Below are positions 54,326 through 64,000 of a stretch of 64,000 nt of DNA, piece by piece; position 1 is the first letter of the stretch; every line of letters starts with the position of its first letter. The stretch spans positions 76,632,339 to 76,696,338 of the forward strand of contig NW_026262734.1 of assembly GCF_021869535.1 (NCBI RefSeq). The letters are read 5' to 3'. The notes under the pieces were generated by a model. It had not been told where the DNA came from. It made no database searches and saw nothing but the letters and a program-made list of their open reading frames with translations. Source of the stretch: Mytilus californianus. Its lineage: Eukaryota; Mollusca; Bivalvia; Mytilida; Mytilidae. The position numbers and the translations under genes are program-made.

Positions 54326-54342
54326 TATCCTTTTTAACTTAC

Positions 54343-54539
54343 CCACAATCCTTTCACCTGCATCAGTTTTTAGACGAATAATCTGCATTTTTGAGTTTAT
54401 TCCACCAGGAGCAGAAGCTAAAACATTTTCTAGTTTATTCCATACACTTAATACTGAACCACTGAGAACGTGGAATGTACGTGTCCTCAGGCCAACATCA
54501 CACTGCAGACCTAATGCTGTCTTCTTGCAATTGCCTTTC
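54343..54539 (-). CDS. SBNO1: Penultimate coding exon of strawberry-notch-like protein
   Basis: The 197-nt minus-strand exon has acceptor CAG (54542-54540) and donor G|GTAAGT (54343/54342). It encodes '[20 protein letters not shown]', then '[20 protein letters not shown]', '[20 protein letters not shown]' and 'GERIVG'. The order [19 protein letters not shown], then K-QI-RL-T--G-RIVG, is what I recall of the SBNO1 C-terminal domain after the helicase-C region. It joins the 50488-50630 exon in phase. It begins with one base of a split codon, so a further exon lies upstream (higher coordinate). I could not find it before 64000, where repeats dominate. Conservation of sequence, phase and splice sites argues for a functional gene. 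Confidence 0.75.
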
Positions 54540-56029
54540 CTGAAAGATTCAAATTATTATTTTTAAGATTTAGTTGCCTAACATCTAGCAATAAATATTA
54601 TGTCAAAATAGAGGACAGGAACATTCAATGCTAAGCATTTGATCAAATGCATTATTGCCATTGCGCGATGGAAGAAATTCTGAGAAGAAAATTTTTCAAC
54701 CTATGAATTTCACCAAAATAAATTTATATCAACTTAGAGAATAAGCAGCTGCGACAAGTAACCATGATACTTCTTTATTGTGTACATAGGAATTGTTGCA
54801 ACGATAATAAAATGCTCCGCTGGGGCGCAGCTTGATACGACCGCAGAGGTCGAACCCTGAACAGTTGGGGCAAGTATGGACACAACATTCAAGCTTGATA
54901 CAGCACTGAATTTGGATTGTAATTAAATATTTGACACAGCATAGGTTTCTGACACAGAATGAAAGTGGTCTAAGAACTTAAAAATTTTCAATTTACCTAT
55001 TCATACATGTGATGGACTGTGAAACTCGGATCAGGAGATTGGGAAATTTTGGTCAGGAGATTAGGACTCAGATCAGGAGGTTTTTAATCGACATTAATTT
55101 TGTTGTAAATGTAACCGTGTGCTGTAAAAATGGTCTTTTAAAGTGTGTTTTCTTCAACTTTCCAACCAATTTATTATGTTTATAGTACCCTTGTACTTAT
55201 AAAGTTTCTCCATCTTTATATTCTACATGTTCAATCTAACATTGTTTATTTCCAGTATGTTCTTTAAATTTTTTACTTCATATTCTATAAAACAATCATT
55301 GCAACCAGAACATTTGTTTAGCTGTCTGCAAATAGTTTTTATTTTTATTTTTTTCTCTTGCAAACAGTTTTTATTTGCAAACTCAGAAATTCATTCTATC
55401 TGTAAAGTTAGGGTCATAGTTATTATATAAATTTCAATTTAAGCCTTAAAAGGAAGTATAGAATCCTCAAATAATTTTCAAATTATTATTTTTTTATTTG
55501 TCCTAAGACATTTAAAATCATTTAATAACCATCCTTTTATGATTATTTGTTCAATTTATATTTTATTTATATTCTTTTAAAAATTTTCATTATTAAAAGG
55601 AAAGTAACTTAAAACAGGATAAATCAAGGGAAGTAACCCAATAAATACACAGTTTTTGTTACACAACGGCAGTTAGCCTGAGGTAAAAATCGTTGCTTAC
55701 CAGTATGTTTGACACCCAAGCTGACAAGTGAAGCCATATAATTATGCATGTTAATTGATTTACAGGTAAAATATAACTTCAGGTAATGTCAGTTACACCA
55801 GATGCCTGAGATGTTATGTTGGGCAGAAATTTTTCATTCATGAAAAATTTCATACACGGGATTTTTTCAACGGGAGGGGGGAGGAGACCCCTGAAAACGG
55901 GATTATTGTACTCCCGTCGGGAGGTTCACATGTATGCCTATTCAAACCATATCATTATTATTTGCTTTTATATATAAATCAGAAATAACCAATTTAAAAT
56001 GGAAAATGTTAAAGAAAAAAAAGGAAAAA
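54540..56029. other. Intronic or intergenic, with an A-type 5' module (54815-55010)
   Basis: Presumably an upstream intron of the SBNO-like gene. 54815-55010 is an A-type module (terminal motif ATACGACCGC at about 54836). The rest shows no gene. Confidence 0.45.
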
Positions 56030-57007
56030 AAAAATCCCCCCCCCCCCCAATTTTTTGAACCCCCTTATGATTCATCGCCCCCAAACTCAATCCCAGCTTT
56101 CCCTTTGTGGTATGGTATCTTGCAGTACAATTTCAGAGAGATTCATACACTTGAACACAAGTTATTGTCTGGAAACTAGAAAAATGCTTGTTTTTTTGCC
56201 CCTTTTTGGCCCCAAATTCCTAAACGTTTAGGGCAATTACCCCCAAACTCAATTCCAGCTTTCCCTTTGTGATATGGAACCTTGCAGTACAATTTCATAA
56301 AGATCCATACACTTACACACAAGTTATTGTCCTGAAACTAGAAAAATGCATGTTTTTTTTGCCCTTTTATGGCCCCTAATTACTAAAATTTTGAGGGAAA
56401 ACCCCCAAAATCAATCCCAGCCTTCCCTTTGTGATATGGAACCTTGTAGTACAATTTCATAATGATCCATACACTTACAAACAAGTTATTGTCATGAAAC
56501 TAGAAAAATGCTTGTTTTTTGCCCCTTTTTGGCCCCTAATTCCTAATATTTGGAGGAAATTACCCCAAAAATCAATCCCAGTATTCCCTTTGTGATATGG
56601 AACCTTGTAGTACAATTTCATAAAGATCCATACACTTACAAACAAATTATTGTCATGAAACTAGAAAAATGCTTGTTTTTTGCCCCTTTTTTGCCCCTAA
56701 TTCCTAAAATTTGGAGACAATTACCCCCAAAATCAATCCCAGCATTCCCTTTGTGATATGGAACCTTGTGGTACAATGTCAGAGAGATCCATACACTTAC
56801 ACACAAGTTATGTCTGGAAGTTACAAAAATGCTTATTTTTGGCCCCTTTTGGCCCCTAATTCCTTAACTGTTAGTACCATAACCCCCAAAATCAATCCCC
56901 ACCTTCCTTTTGTGGTATTGAACCTTATTGTAAAATATCAATGAGATCCATTCACTTAAACTAAAGTTAGAGTGCGAAAACTAATGTGTATTCGGACGAC
57001 GACGCCG

Positions 57008-57039
<32 letters not shown>

Positions 57040-57090
57040 CAACGTCATACCAATATACGACCACAAAAATTTTTTTGCGGTCGTATAAAA
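56030..57090 (+). repeat. Six ~161-bp monomers, GAC tract and A-type terminal hairpin
   Basis: 'ctagaaaaatg' landmarks at 56176, 56338, 56500, 56661 and a variant at about 56821 give a 160-162-bp period. The array ends in (GAC)n at 56994-57040 and 'atacgaccacaaaaa' ... 'gcggtcgtat' (57055-57086). ORFs over it are artefacts. Confidence 0.92.
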
Positions 57091-57687
57091 ATGGAATATT
57101 TAGAAGCCATTTAATCATGTTAATAAAATGGTACTGTAAAAAACATGCACAAGGATACCCTTAAGCGTTTAAATATTGTGTCAAATAGAAAGAAGTAAAA
57201 GTCCTATTACCCTGGAATAAAGTTTGTATTAATTTGATCCAAGCACACTCGAGCTAGTGCACAACATTTTAAAAATGCTTTTTATTTGTCAAAACCAGGA
57301 ATGACATATCAATTTTTTTTTAAATCGAACAGTCATGACAGTATGTTATGTTCACCAATTCCAATAAATTTGTAAAGTTTCCAGTAAATAAATCTTATAA
57401 GCTGACAATTAAATCCCTAAACTCTTAACTACAAACCAGAAAACTAAACAAGAGACTCTCAAGAGCCTGAATCGCTCACCTGTATTTCAGAGGAGAAGAT
57501 TTTTAAATGTTAGCAAACTTGAAGAACAAATTGTGTAAAATTGTCTTTAAAGAGCAATAACTCCTTAAGGGGTCAATTGACAATTTTGGTCAGATTAACT
57601 TTTTTGTAGATCTTACTTTGCTGAACACTATTGCAGCTTACAGTTTATATCTATCTATAATAATATTCAAGATAATAACAAATAAAA
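57091..57687 (+). repeat. Spacer and 'agagactctcaagagcctga' element fragment
   Basis: 57091-57440 shows nothing recognisable. 57440-57687 repeats the head and the 'gcaataactccttaagg' body seen at 36673-37500. Confidence 0.55.
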
Positions 57688-58398
57688 TGTTCCGCAGGGC
57701 GCAGCTTGATACGACCGCAGAGGTCGAACCCTGAACAGTTGGGGCAAGTATGGACACAACATTCAAGCTTGATACAGCTTTGCATTTGAATGTGATTAAA
57801 TATTTGACACAGCATAGGTTTCTGACACAGAATGAATGTGGTCTAAGAACTTAAAAATTTTAAATTGGACATTCACCTATTATGGTCTAATATCCAAAAT
57901 CTAAATAAATGGTTAGATTCAGCATATCAAAGAACCCCATATATTCAATTTTTGTTGAAATCAAACAAAGTTTAATTTTGGACCCCGATTTGGACCAACT
58001 TGAAAACTGGGCCCATAATCAAAAATCTAAATACGTGTTTAGATTCAGCATATCAAAGAACCCTAAGAACTCAATTTTTGTTAAAATCAAACTAAGTTTT
58101 ATTTTGGACCCTTTGAACCTTAATGTAGACCAATTTGAAAACGGAACCAAAAATTAAGAATCTAAATACACGGTTAGATTCGGCATATCAAAGAACCCAA
58201 ATAATTCAATTATTGATGAAATCAAACAAAGTTTAATTTTGGACCCTTTGGACCTCAATGTGGACCAATTTAAAAACAGGGCCCAAAATCCAAAATCTAA
58301 ATACACGGTTAGATTCAGCATATTAAAGAACCCCAAGAATTCAAGAATAAAACCCCATTGAAATTGGTCAAGAAATAAGCAATTTATACGAAGTATCT
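57688..58398 (+). mobile_element. A-type 5' module with ~130-bp tandem repeats
   Basis: 'gttccgcagggcgcagcttg' and ATACGACCGC start the module. Then 'ttagattcagcatatcaaag' units begin at 57913, 58039, 58174 and 58309 (126-135 bp). Stop-free reading frames through these units are not genes. Confidence 0.8.
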
Positions 58399-58399
58399 T

Positions 58400-58640
58400 C
58401 TTTTGCACAATACTGTGCAATTAAATATTTCTTGCTATTGCGCAATACTGTACAATTGACAATTTCTTGCTATTGCGCAATATTGTGCTATTGGATATTT
58501 CTTGCTATTGCAAAATACTGTGCAATTGAAGATTTCTTGCTATTGCGCAATACTGTGCAATTGAAGATTTCTTGCTATTGTGCAATACTGTGCAATTGAA
58601 AATTTCTTGCTATTGCACAATACTTATTATGTAATAATTT
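58400..58640. repeat. 35-bp minisatellite, six units
   Basis: 'cttgctattgcgcaatac' starts at 58431, 58466, 58501, 58536, 58571 and 58606, exactly 35 bp apart. Each unit contains the palindrome ATTGCGCAAT or a variant. Confidence 0.95.
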
Positions 58641-59384
58641 ACACATCCTGTTTGGTGTGTATCTCCTACCATATCATTATTATTTGCTTTTAAATATAAA
58701 TCAGAAATAACCAACTTAGAATGGAAAATTTTAAAAGAAAAAAAAAAGAAAAAAAAAAAAATCCCCCTCCCAAATTTTTTGAACCCCCTTATGATTCATC
58801 ACCCCCAAACTTAATCCTCACCTTCCCTTTGTGGTATGGTACCTTGCAGTACAATTTCAGAGAGATCCATACACTTGAACACAAGTTATTGTCTGGAAAC
58901 TAGAAAAATGTGTTTTTTGGCCCCAAATTCCTGAACATTTGGGGCAATTACCCCCAAACTCAAACCCAGCTTTCCCTTTGTGAAATGGAACCTTGAAGTA
59001 CAATTTCAGAAAGATCCATACACTTACACACAAGTTATTGTCCTGAAACTAGAAAAATGCTTGTTTTTTGCCCCTTTTATGGCCCCTAATTACTAATATT
59101 TTGAGGGAAAACCCCCAAAATCAATCCCAGCCTTCCCTTTGTGATATGGAACCTTGTAGTACAATTTCATAAAGATCCATACACTTACAAACAAGTTATT
59201 GTCATGAAACTAGAAAAATGCTTGTTTTTTGCCCCTTTTTGGCCCCTAATTCCTAAAATTTGGAGGAAATTACCCCAAAAATCAATCCCAGTATTCCCTT
59301 TGTGATATGGAACCTTGTAGTACAATTTCATAAAGATCCATACACTTACAAACAAGTTATTGTCATGAAACTAGAATAAAATGC
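58641..59384 (+). repeat. Four ~160-bp monomers
   Basis: The same monomer family as at 56030, preceded by an A/C-rich junction (58735-58775). It is cut by a new A-type module at 59385. Confidence 0.88.
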
Positions 59385-59738
59385 TTCGCTGGGGCGCAGC
59401 TTGATACGACCGCAGAGGTCGAACCCTGAACAGTTGGGGCAAGTATGGACACAAAATTCAAGCTTGATACAGCTATGACTTTGGATTGTCATTAAATATT
59501 TGACACAGCATAGGTTTCTGACACAGGATGAATGTGGTGTAAGAACTGGAAAAAATTTAATTTACCTATTATGGTGGAATATCCATAAACTAAATTGTTT
59601 GTTAATTTCAATATATCAAAGAATATGTAGAATTCAATGTTTGATGTAATGTAATAAAGTTGAAATTTGGACCGTTTTTGTTCAATGTGGACCAATTTGG
59701 TAACATGTATAAATAATCAAAAATCTAAATACATGGGA
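59385..59738 (+). mobile_element. A-type 5' module and degenerate 130-bp unit
   Basis: 'gcttcgctggggcgcagctt' then 'gatacgaccgcagaggtcga'. The tail carries one weak copy of the 'aatatatcaaagaat' unit. Confidence 0.7.
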
Positions 59739-60600
59739 GCCCATTTAAATACATCATAAAGGTATTAAAATAGAAAGTGACATCATAGTCATGGCTAAAA
59801 ATAAACAAAAATCCTTAATCAGCAACATTTAAAGTAATATCTAAAAATAAAATTCCTTTGTAACCATAAAAGCCCATTTAAATACATCATAAAGATATTA
59901 AAATAGAAAATGACATCATAGTCATGGTTAAACATAGCAAAAAATCCTTAATCAGCATCATTTAACAGTAATATCTAAAAATGGAAATTACATCATAAAG
60001 GTATTAAAATAGAAAATGACATCATAGTCATGGCTAAAAATAAACAAAATCCTTAATCAGCATCAGCAACATTTTATAGTAATATCTAAAAATAAAATTC
60101 CTTTGTAACCATAAAAGCCCATTTAAATACATCATAACAGATATTAAAATAGAAAATGACATCATAGTCATGGCTATACATAGCAAAAACCTTAATCAGC
60201 ATCATTTAACAGTAATATCTAAAAATAAAAATTTCTTTGCAACCATAAAAGTAAAATAGAAAATGACATCATAATCATAGCTAAAAATAAACAAAACTTT
60301 TTTTTATTGGCAAATCTTAAATGGAGTTTATTATACTAAAACAATAAATTTGCAACCATAAACATGATAAAACCCCATTTAAACACATCATAAAAGTATT
60401 AAATAATTCAACTACATCATAAGGCTATAAAAATAGAAAATGACTTCATAGTCAAGGCTAAAGGTAAACAAAAAACCTTCATCAGCAAAATTTTATATTG
60501 GCAAATTTCCAATGAAGTTTATTACACTAAAATTGTTGGCAAATTTCCAATGCATTTATTAACAATAAAGTTATTGGCAAATTTCCAATTTACATAATTT
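59739..60600. repeat. Degenerate ~125-bp tandem repeats
   Basis: Units share 'gcccatttaaatacatcata', 'gacatcatagtcatggct' and 'aatccttaatcagcatca'. Starts at 59739, 59872 and 60117, with partial units between and after. A related fragment is at 41905-41960. Confidence 0.8.
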
Positions 60601-61590
60601 AAAAGCAGTGTAGATGAGATATTTAAATGAGTTTGAATTACCAACCTTACACTTCTTTTAAATAATGTTCTTTACTCAATTATTTGTCTATTAAAATGGA
60701 AACCCTTGTTTTTTAACCTTTTTTCCCCTTATTCCTTAATATTTGGACCCTTATTCATAAATTTTTGAGCAATTAACCCCAAAACTCAATTCCTACTTTC
60801 TCTTCGTGATAAAAAATAACTAACTTAAAATGTAAATTTTAAACAAAAAAAAAAAGGAAAAAAAAAAATTACCCCTTTTTTGACCCCCGCCCCCCTTATG
60901 ATTCATCACCCCCACCCCCCTTTCCCCCCAAACCAAGCTCAATAACAGCCTTGCCTTTGTGGTATGGTACCTTGTAATACAATTTTAGAGAGATCCATAC
61001 ACTTGAACACAAGTTATTGTCTAGAAACTAAAAAATGCTTATTTTAAACCCCTTTTTAGGCCCCTTATTACTTAACGTTTTGGGCAATTACCACAACACT
61101 CAATTCCAGCTTTCCCTTTGTAAAATGGAACCTTGTAGTAAAATTTCAGAAAGATCCATACACTTACACACAAGTTATTGTCATGAAACTAGAAAAATGC
61201 TTGTTTTTTGCCCCCTTTTGGCCCCTTATTCCTAAAATTTTGAGGCAATTAACCCCAAAATCAATCCCAGCATTGACCCTTTGTGATATGGAATCTTGTG
61301 GTACAATGTCAAAGAGATCCATATGCTAACACACAAGTTATGTCTGGAAGTTACAAAAATGCTTATTTTCGGCCCCTTTTTGGCCCCTAATTCCTTAACT
61401 GTTGGTACCATAACCCCCAAAATCAATCCCCACCTTCCTATTTTGGTATTGAACCTTATGGTAAAATTTCATAGAGATCCATTCACTTAAACTAAAGTTA
61501 GAGTGCGAAAACCATTGTGTATTCGGACAACGACGACGACGCCAACGTCATACCAATATACGACCTCAAAATTTTTTTGCGGTCGTATAA
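60601..61590 (+). repeat. ~160-bp monomer array with A-type terminal hairpin
   Basis: After a diverged start with C-rich tracts (60890-60935), four monomers run to the GAC tract (61527-61545) and the hairpin ending GCGGTCGTAT at 61579-61588. Confidence 0.88.
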
Positions 61591-61984
61591 AAATGCTTGT
61601 TTTTTGCCCCTTTTTGGCCCCTAATTCCTAAAATTTGGAGGCAATTACCCCCAAAATCAATCCCAGCATTCCCTTTGTGATATGGAACCTTGTGGTACAA
61701 TGTCAGAGAGATCCATACACTTACACACAAGTTATGTCTGGAAGTTACAAAAATGCTTATTTTTGGCCCCTTTTGGCCCCTAATTCCTTAACTGTTAGTA
61801 CCATAACCCCCAAAATCAATCCCCACCTTCCTTTTGTGGTATTGAACCTTATGGTAAAATTTCATTGAGATCCATTCACTTAAACTAAAGTTAGAGTGCG
61901 AAAACTAATGTGTCTTCGGACGACGACGACGCCAACGTCATACCAATATACGACCACAAAAATTTTTTTGCGGTCGTATAAAAA
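61591..61984 (+). repeat. Two more ~160-bp monomers with A-type terminus
   Basis: Nearly identical to 56680-57088. Ends with GCGGTCGTAT at 61970-61979. Confidence 0.9.
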
Positions 61985-64000
61985 CTGCATTTGACCCTTA
62001 TGTTCTATTTTTAGCCATGGCGGCCATGTTTGTCAATGGATCAAAACTTCGGATACATATCATAAATAAGATACCCTGAGGAACATTTAGTTAAAGTTTG
62101 AAGGTAATTGGCCAAGTAGTTTCAGAGAAGATTTTTAAATGTTAGCAAACTTGATGAACAAATTGTGTAAAATTGTCTTTAAAGGGCAATAACTCCTTAA
62201 GGGGTCGATTGACAATTATGGTCAGATTAACTTTTTTGTAGATCTTACTTTGCTGAACATTATTGCTGTTTACAGTTTATATCTATCTATAATAATATTC
62301 AAGATAACAAAAAACTGCAAAATTTCCTTAAAACTACCAATTTAGTGGCAGCAACCCAACAATGGGTTGTTCCATTCGTCTGAAAATTTCAGGGCTGATA
62401 GATCTTGACCAATTGAACAATTGAACCCCATGTCAGATTTGCTCTAAAAGCTTCAGTTTTTAAGATATAAGCCAATAAAATGCTCCGCAGGGCGCAGCTT
62501 GATACGACCGCAGAGGTCGAACCCTGAACAGTTGGGGCAAGTATGGACACAACATTCAAGCTTGATACAGCTCTGAATTTGGATTGTTATTAAATATTTG
62601 ACACAGCATAGGTTTCTGACACAGAATGAATGTGGTCTAAGAACTTAAAAATTTTAAATTGGACATTCACCTATTATGGTCCAAAATCCAAAATCTAAAT
62701 ACATGGTTAGATTCAGCATATCAAAGAACCCCAAGAATTCAATTTTTGATGAAATCAAACAAAGTTTAATTTTGGACCCTTTTGACCTCAATGTGGACAA
62801 AGTTGATAACAGGGCCAAAAAATCAAAAATCTAAATACATGGTTAGATTCAGCATATCAAAGAACCCCATATATTCAATTTTTGTTGAAATCAAACTAAG
62901 TTTAATTTTGGACCCCGATTTGGACCAACTGGAAAACTGGGCCCATAATCAAATATCTAAATACATGTTTAGATTCAGCATATCAAAGAACCCTAAAAAT
63001 TCAATTTTTGTTAAAATCAAACTAAGTTTAATTTTGGACCCTTTGGACCTTAATGTAGACCAATTTGAAAACGGAACCAAAAATTAAGAATCTAAATACA
63101 CGGTTAGATTCGGCATATCAAAGAACCCCAATAATTCAATTTTTGATGAAATCAAACAAAGTTAAATTTTGGACCCTTTGGACCTCAATGTGGACCAATT
63201 TAAAAACTGGGCCCAAAATCCAAAAACTTAATACACGGTTAGATTCAGCATATTAAAGAACCCCTAGAATTCAAGAATAAAACCCCATTGAAATTGATCA
63301 AGAAATAAGCAATTTATACGAAGTATCTTCTTGTGCACAAAACTGTGCAATTGAATATTTCTTGCTATTGCGCAATACTGTACAATTAACAATTTCTTAC
63401 TATTGCGCAATATTGTGCTATTGGATATTTCTTGCTATTGCGCAATACTGTGCAATTGAAGATTTCTTGCTATTGCGCAATACTGTGCAATTGAAGATTT
63501 CTTGCTATTGTGCAATACTGTGCAATTGAAAATTTCTTGCTATTGCACAATACTTATTATATAATAATTTACACATCCTGTTTGGTGTGTATCTCCTACC
63601 ATATCATTATTATTTGCTTTTAAATATAAATCAGAAATAACCAACTTAAAATGGAAAATTTTAAAAGAAAAAAAAAAGGAAAAAAAGAAAAAAAAAGAAA
63701 AAAAAAAATCCCCCCCCCCCAAATTTTTTGAACCCCCTTATGATTCATCACCCCCAAACTCAATCCCAGCCTTCCCTTTGTGGTATGGTACCTTTCAGTA
63801 CAATTTCAGAGAGATCCATACACTTGAACACAAGTTATTGTCTGGAAACTAGAAAAATGATTATTTTTGGCCCCTTTTTGGCCCCCAATTCCTAAACATT
63901 TCGGGCAATTACCTCCAAACTCAATTCCAGCTTTCCCTTTGTGATATGGAACCTTGTAGTACAATTTCAGAAAGATCCAAACACTTACACACAAGTTATT
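61985..64000 (+). repeat. Direct duplicate of the 57.4-59.0-kb region
   Basis: It contains the 'agccatggcggccatg' block, an A-type module (62475, ATACGACCGC at about 62502), ~130-bp units (62706, 62841, 62970, 63102, 63240), the 35-bp minisatellite (63361-63536) and two ~160-bp monomers cut by the window end. Order and spacing match 57688-58960. Confidence 0.85.

Larger units (their letters stand above)
50631..54342 (-). other. Intron between the two SBNO-like exons
   Basis: GTAAGTTA donor at 54342-54335 and CAG acceptor at 50633-50631, length about 3.7 kb. Contents from low to high coordinate: unassigned AT-rich sequence, a ~168-bp tandem array with an inserted MITE (51340-52850), a 17-bp minisatellite, and a retroelement 3' end (53852-54325). 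The retroelement stops only about 20 bp from the donor. Confidence 0.7.

Noticed and set aside
57909-58157. Repeat-protein gene ('RFSISKNP' units)
   Set aside because: The frame follows ~130-bp tandem units that recur with indels at 62.7-63.3 kb. Units out of frame are equally conserved, so there is no coding constraint.

Overview
This is a gene-poor, AT-rich, repeat-dominated window of a metazoan nuclear genome. It is almost certainly from a bivalve mollusc and probably a mytilid mussel. Several dispersed sequences here are of a kind I associate with mussel genomes: the block ending in the tract complementary to 'gaatggaaatggggaatgtg', the arrays reading 'gatatggaaccttgtagtac', and the 'ccgcagaggtc' modules. 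No database search was possible, so the taxon is inference. There is no operon, rRNA or functional tRNA gene.

Genes. The only host gene I can place with confidence is on the minus strand. Its last two coding exons (54343-54539 and 50488-50630) join in phase across a 3.7-kb intron, and they resemble the C-terminus of strawberry-notch (SBNO) proteins. The intron holds a tandem array, a 904-bp MITE and a retroelement 3' end. A plus-strand terminal exon of an F-type lectin-like domain lies at 8759-8985. Weaker candidates are an exon at 13980-14114 and a frame-broken coding stretch at 45923-46150.

0-15 kb holds microsatellites, a tRNA-derived SINE, three tandem copies of a ~0.52-kb unit, decayed LINE pieces, two inverted copies of a ~0.87-kb retroelement end, and several foldback sequences.

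15.1-27.9 kb is the most interesting region. It is a nested retroelement complex made of three Penelope-like element (PLE) copies. Copy A is on the minus strand. Copies B and C are on the plus strand and stand in tandem. All three 3' regions carry a sequence that folds as a hammerhead ribozyme. Copy C has an ORF1, plus an ORF2 split inside its reverse-transcriptase palm by a 4.35-kb non-LTR retrotransposon. The whole complex is bounded by two outward-facing PLE 3' ends and a ~443-bp direct duplication (15134-15576 and 27419-27865). This fits double-ended target-primed reverse transcription at a very wide staggered break.

28-50 kb and 55-64 kb consist mainly of arrays of diverged ~160-bp monomers. 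These arrays sit inside non-autonomous elements. Three element families have different 10-bp terminal inverted motifs (ATACGACCGC, ATACGCCCGC, ATGCCCCCGC), and the two ends change together within each family. The end of the window (about 61.6-64 kb) repeats the 56.6-59.0 kb region in direct orientation.
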